From NCBI GenBank assembly GCA_019359285.1, contig JAHHHQ010000036.1:124001-188000 (forward strand): a stretch of DNA of 64,000 nt, written 5' to 3'. This document shows positions 58,574 to 64,000 of the stretch, piece by piece. Made by a program: the position numbers and the translations under genes. The notes beneath the pieces are model-generated. The model ran no database searches. It had not been told where the DNA came from and worked only from the letters and a program-made list of their open reading frames with translations. Origin of the DNA: Nodosilinea sp. WJT8-NPBG4. Lineage in GTDB: Bacteria; Cyanobacteriota; Cyanobacteriia; Phormidesmidales; Phormidesmidaceae. Numbering within the stretch: the stretch's first letter is position 1; the number at the start of each line of letters is the position of its first letter.

Positions 58574-59902
58574 TTATACAGCAACTAACTCTCTATCCTC
58601 AATTTCTTTATATTCAATTTCATCTAAATAAGGTTGGTAATAGATGGAAGAGAATTGAATATCCTCATCAGTGATTAGCAGTAGCTCACCATCAATCTCT
58701 ACTAACTCAGATTCGTTAATGTAGCTGACGTCAGGTGGGTAATACGTAACGACAGATGCCCCGGACTGAAACCAAGTGATAACCCAATCAATTGAACGGG
58801 CTAGACCTTCTATAGGGCGATTAAAACTATCTTTAGGGATGATAGTACCTCCAATAGCTTCCCACGCTTTAATAGCGCATCGGCGTAATTGACTAAGGGT
58901 TTTGATAGAAGCATCTACAACAGACTGCACAGCAGTACCGATACTGAAAGATGCTTTCTTAGCTTGCACCTTCTCAGCGACAATCATTTCCTCAATCGGA
59001 CACTTGCCAGACTCAGACTCAGAACCCTTACCAGACCGTCTAGGAGCACGCCCTAGAAAGAACTCATGAGCTAGTACGGTTAGAAAGTTTTTATGCCCTG
59101 GTAGGTCTGCTAGCGTAGGCTGTTGAGTTGTAAAGTACCCATCAGCTTTACTTAGAAAGCAATGTTCAAGGTACTCATACACATGCAGTAAGCGGTTAAT
59201 TTTAAATTTACTGAGGTTTGTCGCGTAACGTCTGCCATCTACATAGGATGCGTCAACATCAAAGCAACCTAGAGCGGCTAGGTTGTTACGCACAAAGCGC
59301 ATATAGTCTACACCTGTGTAGGCAGTATCACCACAAGACTTTTTAACAAACTTAGCCGACTGCTCAAGGCTTACCTGCTGCCAGTCTACTTCTAGCATCT
59401 CAGGCAGTAGAGTGTAGTCGATGGCGTATCCACTTTTTGATTGAGCATGGCCTACCCATTCAATAGCCTTGACCTTATCCATTAAGCAGTAGATTACATG
59501 CCCGATATATGCCAAGTGTGATTGAATCCCTCTCCTAGGAGCCGTCACCTTTCTAGGGTCTTTAGTGGTCTTGCTTACAATGCTGTTAGGGTCTGCTAGT
59601 AGCTCAGCCCCTAAGCCATGTAGATAAAGCTCAAAGTCTTGGTCTAGGTTGGGTACTTGATACTGAGAGGTATACCGTACCTGACTCTTACGGCTTTTAA
59701 TCTCACCAGTCTTTTTACTGATATAGAACCTTTCACGCATGACCCTACCACCGTAGGCATCCACTGGATAAAGGGTTAAAGGGTGTAGTGAAGGCTGACC
59801 TATATCAGGGTTAAGCCAGTCCCTTGTTACTTCATCGTCTAATAGTGGTTGGTGATCTTTGTATTTATCAGGCAGGTATGTTATCATGACGGTATTGAAC
59901 AA
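58574..59902 (-). CDS. Winged-helix-like protein, candidate replication protein
   Basis: 442 residues. FVRNNLAALGCFDV ... YVDGRRYATNLSKFKINRLLHVYEYLEHCF aligns with the 20890 protein, indicating a shared winged-helix domain. N-terminal region has aromatic/basic patches, C-terminus is acidic. Transcribed away from an intergenic region with nested inverted repeats and an orphan terminator hairpin. Role inferred only. Confidence 0.55.
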   Translation of the reverse strand: MFNTVMITYLPDKYKDHQPLLDDEVTRDWLNPDIGQPSLHPLTLYPVDAYGGRVMRERFYISKKTGEIKSRKSQVRYTSQYQVPNLDQDFELYLHGLGAELLADPNSIVSKTTKDPRKVTAPRRGIQSHLAYIGHVIYCLMDKVKAIEWVGHAQSKSGYAIDYTLLPEMLEVDWQQVSLEQSAKFVKKSCGDTAYTGVDYMRFVRNNLAALGCFDVDASYVDGRRYATNLSKFKINRLLHVYEYLEHCFLSKADGYFTTQQPTLADLPGHKNFLTVLAHEFFLGRAPRRSGKGSESESGKCPIEEMIVAEKVQAKKASFSIGTAVQSVVDASIKTLSQLRRCAIKAWEAIGGTIIPKDSFNRPIEGLARSIDWVITWFQSGASVVTYYPPDVSYINESELVEIDGELLLITDEDIQFSSIYYQPYLDEIEYKEIEDRELVAV

Positions 59903-59913
59903 CTATATCTAAT

Positions 59914-59955
59914 ATACCACGGTTTTTTGCTTTTGAGCAAGCCGTGGTATTTTTT
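59914..59955 (+). terminator. Orphan terminator-like hairpin
   Basis: ATACCACGG (59914-59922) pairs with CCGTGGTAT (59942-59950); a second stem TTGCT/AGCAA lies inside and T6 follows. On the plus strand no coding gene precedes it; it faces the divergent promoter of the 58574 gene. Confidence 0.6.
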
Positions 59956-59984
59956 GTCTAATGGGCAACGCCAAATAAAATTTG

Positions 59985-60102
59985 AAGTGGACAAGCCATA
60001 TAACTTTAAGCCTCTATATATTTATCTCACTCCGTTTTATAAATTAAAATCTTTACCAGTGTTAAATATATAACTAGGTAAAGGTTTATGCGTTGTCCAC
60101 TT
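59985..60102. repeat. Nested inverted repeats, intergenic
   Basis: AAGTGGACAA (59985) and TTGTCCACTT (60093) form an outer 10-bp pair, enclosing CTTTACC (60051) / GGTAAAG (60077). Similar in style to the 20592 region. Confidence 0.55.
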
Positions 60103-60161
60103 GGATTAGAGGTACACCCTAAGCATTTCTACTCAATCACTGGATAAGCTTAATCAATTAA

Positions 60162-60175
60162 GTAAATATACTCAG
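60162..60175 (+). repeat. Operator-like direct repeat, copy 1
   Basis: GTAAATATACTCAG, downstream of the XRE gene; second copy at 60502. Confidence 0.55.
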
Positions 60176-60192
60176 CGTGTAAACACCATCAA

Positions 60193-60408
60193 TTAACCTT
60201 CCAACAAATCAGATGGCCCTATTCTCACTCCTGCTATAGCCGACAAGGCATCACATAAGGCTGATAGTTCAGCACCAGAGAATCTAGGCATCTCATCAGC
60301 GGTTCTCATTCTACTAATAGATGTCTCATGCCTCTGCAACTTCTCAGCTAAAAGCTTGTTACTAATGCGATGTCTCGCCATCACTTCATTTAAGCGCCAT
60401 GTAAGCAT
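60193..60408 (-). CDS. XRE-family repressor
   Basis: 71 residues; Cro/CI helix-turn-helix (NKLLAEKLQRHETSISRMRTADEMPRF). Divergent from the plus-strand early genes and flanked by the direct repeats GTAAATRTACTCAG at 60162 and 60502. Likely an early-promoter regulator. Confidence 0.8.
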   Translation of the reverse strand: MLTWRLNEVMARHRISNKLLAEKLQRHETSISRMRTADEMPRFSGAELSALCDALSAIAGVRIGPSDLLEG

Positions 60409-60501
60409 GTGGGTTAACTAAAGCGGCTATGCTAGTATCCCTTACAATCTAGCTCTCACAAGCCCTTAGACTCACCTCTCAGCTTACAAATGATTAAATA
60501 G

Positions 60502-60515
60502 GTAAATGTACTCAG
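60502..60515 (+). repeat. Operator-like direct repeat, copy 2
   Basis: GTAAATGTACTCAG, upstream of the divergent early promoter. Confidence 0.55.
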
Positions 60516-60558
60516 TTACAGGCTTTACACAACTACTGTTTAACTTTACGCTAAGTTT

Positions 60559-60587
60559 ATGTAACGTTAGACAGAGTGAGGTATATT
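60559..60587 (+). promoter_or_regulatory. Early promoter with octamer GTTAGACA
   Basis: -10 TATATT at 60582, preceded by AACGTTAGACAG in the spacer; weak -35. Drives the gene at 60617. Confidence 0.65.
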
Positions 60588-60616
60588 AAAAGGGTGGTGA
60601 GACAGAGGACATACGG

Positions 60617-60850
60617 ATGAAACGCGACAAACTTTTTTATCAAGCTGTAATGACGCATAATTGTTATGTAATTGGTAATTTAGCTACATCTGCTACAGGT
60701 CGTAGACTAGCAGCTTTGATAGAACTATCAGAGTTAAAGTTTCAGATGGCTAACGACATTGGCATTGTAGAAGGATTAGATGCTGTGATTGAAAAAATAC
60801 TTCGATACTACGATGTGCAAAAAGCTATCAAAAGCTACGTAGCCAGTTAA
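60617..60850 (+). CDS. Small early protein, unknown
   Basis: 77 residues, helical; GAGACAGAGG upstream. No family recognised. Confidence 0.55.
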   Translation: MKRDKLFYQAVMTHNCYVIGNLATSATGRRLAALIELSELKFQMANDIGIVEGLDAVIEKILRYYDVQKAIKSYVAS

Positions 60851-60923
60851 AATAATACTTAATGGTTTAGTAGTCGAACTTTAGGGCTTGAAAGTATTAA
60901 TTTATTTTACAGGATTTAACCCT

Positions 60924-61175
60924 ATGAACAGCACCATGAATGATTTAGCTAATAAGCAATGGCCTGCAATTTTTCAAAACACTAGTTTGATTCAATCTCT
61001 ACCAGAACGTGAGCTATGCGCTCAAATCTTCTGTGCTTGGGCCTTGTGTTCAATTAGACCTGAAGTGCATAACAACTTTGGGCATGTAATGGCTGCTTGT
61101 GCTACTCGACTATGTGTATCAGTGACGGATGAATCACTTACTCAATACTGCAAGGATAAAGGTTGGTTGTCTTAA
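60924..61175 (+). CDS. Small early protein, unknown
   Basis: 83 residues from ATG 60924 (AGGATT upstream; TTG 60888 not preferred). Cys-containing helical protein. Unknown. Confidence 0.5.
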   Translation: MNSTMNDLANKQWPAIFQNTSLIQSLPERELCAQIFCAWALCSIRPEVHNNFGHVMAACATRLCVSVTDESLTQYCKDKGWLS

Positions 61176-61219
61176 GCCCTATTACAAGTTAAATTAAATA
61201 GATTAAAGGATATTCAATT

Positions 61220-61453
61220 ATGCCAAACGACTACATACCGTATAGCGACCTTTTAGCATTTGGTCATAAATTTAATGCTCTGCTAAAAGCTTATGCTGAA
61301 AAAGAAGGGGTTAAGTATGACTTAATGGATTTATTTAATCGTGGTGTAAAAGCTTTAGAGTACGCGCAAGCTAAAAATAAAATACCTAATGACGCTACTA
61401 TGCACTACGCCGCTCAGCAATGGGTTAAATGGATAAAGGAGGGTAAGCCTTAA
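61220..61453 (+). CDS. Small early protein, unknown
   Basis: 77 residues, helical (FGHKFNALLKAYAEKEGVKY). AAAGGA upstream. Unknown. Confidence 0.5.
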   Translation: MPNDYIPYSDLLAFGHKFNALLKAYAEKEGVKYDLMDLFNRGVKALEYAQAKNKIPNDATMHYAAQQWVKWIKEGKP

Positions 61454-61479
61454 TAGTTTAATTAATTACGTTTACCCCA

Positions 61480-61508
61480 TTGCACATTAAACAAACATCT
61501 GCTACACT
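61480..61508 (+). promoter_or_regulatory. Sigma70-like promoter with octamer ATTAAACA
   Basis: TTGCAC (61480-61485), 17-bp spacer starting ATTAAACA, TACACT (61503-61508). Confidence 0.75.
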
Positions 61509-61534
61509 CAACATGTACATTAGGATTCAATTAA

Positions 61535-61750
61535 ATGGAAAACGATAAGCAATATACGATTCACGATGCTATTGACGTTACCACTTCGCTAAGTAAGCAA
61601 GCGTTTAACGCTTATAAACAAGCTTTCTTTAGTGAAGCTGCTGAGCAACGTTATGATGCTACGGGTAAAGCAATTGGCAATGCAGCTATTGAAGCCGTTA
61701 AACTTACACGTACTGTTAAATCTAAACTGAATAAGCCTCAACCTGAATAA
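61535..61750 (+). CDS. Small helical protein, unknown
   Basis: 71 residues, Ala/Lys-rich helix, under the promoter at 61480. Confidence 0.5.
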   Translation: MENDKQYTIHDAIDVTTSLSKQAFNAYKQAFFSEAAEQRYDATGKAIGNAAIEAVKLTRTVKSKLNKPQPE

Positions 61751-61770
61751 GTAACCAGCACAGCCTGTAA

Positions 61771-61840
61771 GCCTCTAGAACATACCTTAAGCATTTTAAG
61801 ACTACAGTGTATCTTTAAGGCTTAAAGCTGTTCTAGAGGC
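61771..61840 (+). ncRNA. Candidate structured RNA, three-way junction
   Basis: Outer 12-bp stem GCCTCTAGAACA / TGTTCTAGAGGC encloses two hairpins, CTTAA-GCATT-TTAAG (61786-61800) and CTTTAA-GGC-TTAAAG (61813-61827). No T-run and no ORF, so a folded RNA or a binding site rather than a terminator. Confidence 0.5.
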
Positions 61841-61874
61841 ATTAACGTTTCTCTAATTAAAGAAAAGGATTAAC

Positions 61875-62081
61875 ATGGAATTTTTAATTTATGAACAAAG
61901 CGAGCATAGACAAGAAATAAAAGAAGTCACCCCTAAACAGTTGTATCACTGGGTAAACAATACGAGTTACACCTATGTCAAAAAATATGAAATTAATGCT
62001 TTTGGGCAGAATGCAAAACTAGGTCAATCTATCATGTCTGATTTTGAATATGGATACTTAATTGTTACTCGTATCCGGTAA
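61875..62081 (+). CDS. Small protein, unknown
   Basis: 68 residues; AAAGGA upstream. Contains LYHWVNNTSYTYVKKYEINAF. Unknown. Confidence 0.5.
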   Translation: MEFLIYEQSEHRQEIKEVTPKQLYHWVNNTSYTYVKKYEINAFGQNAKLGQSIMSDFEYGYLIVTRIR

Positions 62082-62091
62082 ATCAACATTC

Positions 62092-62120
62092 AACCCTTAG
62101 CCACAAACTAAGGGTTTTTA
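62092..62120 (+). terminator. Rho-independent terminator
   Basis: AACCCTTAG-CCACAAA-CTAAGGGTT followed by T-run. Confidence 0.85.
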
Positions 62121-62145
62121 TTTGTCTAATCTTCATCTAACGCTA

Positions 62146-62174
62146 TTGCATGTTTGGTTTACATTTGCGATAAT
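62146..62174 (+). promoter_or_regulatory. Promoter for the right-end operon
   Basis: TTGCAT (62146-62151), 17-bp spacer, GATAAT (62169-62174), preceded by TGTCTAAT and CATCTAACG half-sites. Confidence 0.65.
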
Positions 62175-62200
62175 GGAGGGAGTAAAGAGGAAATACTTAA

Positions 62201-62452
62201 ATGCCTGAATTTAAAACTGATATGCCTACTCTAGTAATTGACGATAAGACAGATAAGAATAACTGGTTTGCCTTTGTTAAAGATTATGAAACAATTGGAT
62301 TTATTTCTTCTCTGCCTGAAGCCGTAGGTAAAGCTGCTGAAATGGGTATAAATCCTGGTTATCTAGTCAGGTTAAGTAATCCAAATCTACAGACTACTTT
62401 AGGTATTTCATCTTGCATAGGTTCTTACCAAAATGTAAATAAAAAAGGTTAA
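62201..62452 (+). CDS. Small protein, unknown
   Basis: 83 residues, mixed alpha-beta. First gene of a tightly packed operon. Unknown. Confidence 0.5.
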   Translation: MPEFKTDMPTLVIDDKTDKNNWFAFVKDYETIGFISSLPEAVGKAAEMGINPGYLVRLSNPNLQTTLGISSCIGSYQNVNKKG

Positions 62453-62456
62453 GAAA

Positions 62457-62798
62457 ATGCTAGAAGATGCTATTCAACCATTTTTAGAAGCTGGGTTTAA
62501 GAAATTCCCAACAAACGGAGTATCCAGTAAACATGCTGCGTTTGGTCTGCAAAAGATAATCAGAGATTCACAAGGTACTAAATACTTTGTCACTGTTTAC
62601 GTTTATGACTTCTCAAGCATCTCAGATTACCCTAATCCAAATAAAGCAAGTTTTAGTTTAAGTTCTCACTTTGATTCTGAATTGTTAGGCAGTGATCAAG
62701 TAGAAATTAATACAACTGTTGATTCTCCTAAACACGCTATAGAAACCCAAGAAAAACTATGGGTAGCTCTGCAAGGTAAATATTATGAAAGGAATTAA
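62457..62798 (+). CDS. Unknown protein, 113 residues
   Basis: Beta-rich centre (RDSQGTKYFVTVYVYDFSSI). 4 nt after the upstream gene. Unknown. Confidence 0.5.
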   Translation: MLEDAIQPFLEAGFKKFPTNGVSSKHAAFGLQKIIRDSQGTKYFVTVYVYDFSSISDYPNPNKASFSLSSHFDSELLGSDQVEINTTVDSPKHAIETQEKLWVALQGKYYERN

Positions 62799-62802
62799 GT
62801 GA

Positions 62803-63045
62803 ATGAAATCTTGCCATGACTGCCGACATTGCGCTTACAAGTTTTACCACGCTACACGCGAAGACCTTGAAGATGAATCAATTGATTGTGCTTTAGACTT
62901 CCCCACTTCACTAACTGAATCTCAATTTGAATCCGCTATCGCTTCTGAACACTGGCATACTCGTTTAGCTACAAATTGTCTTAAGTTTGAAGAGAAAAAT
63001 CCTTATTTGCGTAAGCCGACGCCTTCCCTTTTAGAACTTTATTAG
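62803..63045 (+). CDS. Small Cys/His protein, unknown
   Basis: 80 residues with MKSCHDCRHCAYKFYH at the N-terminus and a further CLKF, suggesting a zinc site. Good AAGGAA upstream. Confidence 0.55.
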   Translation: MKSCHDCRHCAYKFYHATREDLEDESIDCALDFPTSLTESQFESAIASEHWHTRLATNCLKFEEKNPYLRKPTPSLLELY

Positions 63046-63056
63046 AGGAAATTAAA

Positions 63057-63377
63057 ATGACACAACTGATTTATCAAATTGAGGGAGAATCTACTACATA
63101 TTCCAGTGACAGTAGGAAATTTACTCAGTATGAATTCCCTAATAATGTAGAGGTGTTTGACCTAGGTATATTTCAAAAACATCCTACAAGCCTTGAAGTT
63201 ATATTTAGACTTAAATTGATTGCGCTAGCTAGAGACATTAAAGCAAGTTTCAAAGCAGACCACGCTATTAATCTGAGTTTGAGTTTAGCTTACACTATAG
63301 CCGAAATATGGGAAATAAACTCTAGCTTAGGTAGAAAACTAGAATCTGAAATACTAGGCCAAATTAAAGGAAATTGA
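63057..63377 (+). CDS. Unknown protein, 106 residues
   Basis: Mixed alpha-beta, AGAGGA ribosome binding site. Unknown. Confidence 0.5.
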   Translation: MTQLIYQIEGESTTYSSDSRKFTQYEFPNNVEVFDLGIFQKHPTSLEVIFRLKLIALARDIKASFKADHAINLSLSLAYTIAEIWEINSSLGRKLESEILGQIKGN

Positions 63378-63378
63378 A

Positions 63379-63651
63379 ATGCAATTAGCTAATGGATTGA
63401 AGGTTGGAGATGTTTGTTTTTGTGAAGGGAATGATGGTTTACTAAGTGGATTCTTAGCCAGGATTTTAGATATAGATTTAGATCAAGATGAAGTAGTTAT
63501 TGAGAATTTAGAAACTAAAAAACAACCAACTATATATAAAGGTCGTTTAGTAACTCTTAATTTTATCAACGCTCAGTTAACAGACCAGGTAATTCAAATT
63601 GAAAAGTTGCGTGATTCTATTGCAGACATTTTGAATAAGGAATCAAACTAA
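63379..63651 (+). CDS. Unknown protein, 90 residues
   Basis: N-terminal beta region (VGDVCFCEGNDGLLSG) and helical C-terminus. Overlaps the next start by one base. Confidence 0.5.
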   Translation: MQLANGLKVGDVCFCEGNDGLLSGFLARILDIDLDQDEVVIENLETKKQPTIYKGRLVTLNFINAQLTDQVIQIEKLRDSIADILNKESN

Positions 63652-63932
63652 TGAAATCAGTTGCCCGTTTCACTATTCGCCCTAATGGCGATAAAGATGA
63701 TTTAATTTTAGGTGGAGTTTCTAGAGATTCACCGCTTAAATCAGGCCGTATCTATGAGATTAGAGAAATATTGGGAGTACTTACTATTGTAGATCTAGGC
63801 CCATCTGAAATTAAAATTAAGCGTAATCGTACAGGTGCAAGTTGGAACTGTGACATAAACGGAATTATAACTAATGGTCTAAATTATGCGTTAATGACTG
63901 AACAAGACTTTAATGAAAAGGAATCAAACTAA
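63651..63932 (+). CDS. Unknown protein, 93 residues
   Basis: Beta-rich; the segment KSGRIYEIREILGVLTIVDL resembles small SH3-like barrels. Its stop overlaps the next ATG. Confidence 0.5.
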   Translation: MKSVARFTIRPNGDKDDLILGGVSRDSPLKSGRIYEIREILGVLTIVDLGPSEIKIKRNRTGASWNCDINGIITNGLNYALMTEQDFNEKESN

Positions 63933-64000
63933 TGTTCGGTAAAGACAGGGATGACGGAATTATAATTCTAGCCTTATTCATTTTCAGCAGCTTATTTATG
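63932..64000 (+). CDS. Partial membrane protein at window edge
   Basis: Starts MFGKDRDDGIIILALFIFS, a likely N-terminal transmembrane segment; runs off the window. Confidence 0.5.
   Translation, partial: MFGKDRDDGIIILALFIFSSLFM

Noticed and set aside
1..64000. CRISPR array, integrase, attachment site, rRNA
   Set aside because: No regularly spaced repeat array, no tyrosine or serine recombinase motif and no rRNA-like segment were seen on reading both strands.

Overview
The window is part of a tailed double-stranded DNA phage genome (Caudoviricetes). The modules point to a siphovirus-type particle: HK97-fold capsid genes of the DUF2184/DUF2190/DUF2213 kind, a long tape measure protein, a lambda G/GT-like frameshifted tail chaperone, and no recognisable sheath. 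No chromosomal housekeeping genes, integrase or attachment site were seen, so a free phage is more likely than a prophage. The DNA is AT-rich. The TnpB type, ThyX and the general style of the small genes suggest a cyanobacterial host, but that is inference. Both ends cut genes: the tape measure gene runs off the left end and a small ORF runs off the right end, so the genome is larger than 64 kb or the window is an arbitrary cut of it.

Layout. 1-11.7 kb (mostly minus strand): virion genes in the order scaffold/protease, decoration, major capsid, neck genes, tail terminator, tail tube, tail chaperone with -1 frameshift, tape measure. 11.8-15.1 kb (mostly plus): homing-endonuclease cassette, an XRE regulator, two paralogous small proteins, an HNH nuclease, and on minus a minor head protein. 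15.1-20.5 kb (minus): PD-(D/E)XK nuclease, many small genes, and the lysis pair (two-TM holin, M15 endolysin). 20.5-23.7 kb (plus): an intergenic region with a perfect 28-bp inverted repeat, a winged-helix-like protein, a double GIY-YIG protein and small genes. 23.7-25.7 kb (minus): portal protein with an extra C-terminal domain. 25.7-35.5 kb (mostly plus): small genes, two abutting tRNA genes, a solitary TnpB, ThyX (minus), a RadD-like helicase and a SLOG protein. 35.5-38.1 kb (minus): ppGpp-hydrolase-like HD protein, SSB, ERF annealase. 38.2-52.6 kb (minus): fibre/baseplate genes including a 1396-aa beta-helix/lectin protein, then large terminase and a GIY-YIG gene overlapping its start. 52.8-57.1 kb (plus): RNase H, ParB-like protein and small genes. 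57.2-59.9 kb (minus): small genes and a second winged-helix-like protein. 60-64 kb: an XRE repressor (minus) and a plus-strand run of small early-type genes.

How it fits together. Recombination-dependent replication is suggested by ERF, SSB, a RadD-like helicase, a PD-(D/E)XK nuclease and RNase H; no DNA polymerase was recognised. ThyX, an alarmone-hydrolase-like protein and a SLOG protein would act on host metabolism. At least five homing-type endonucleases sit between structural genes. A recurrent intergenic element (octamer RTTARACA, often as the palindrome TCTAAYRTTAGA) overlaps sigma70-like promoters across the genome and probably marks a phage-wide regulatory circuit.

Most striking observations: a canonical GGGAAAG frameshift site giving a 426-aa tail chaperone; an HEXXH metallopeptidase motif inside the tape measure; a pyrophosphatase-like tail on the portal; 4- and 7-module zinc-finger arrays on GIY-YIG-like nucleases; the promoter/operator regulon; and a tRNA-Arg with a swapped elbow base pair.
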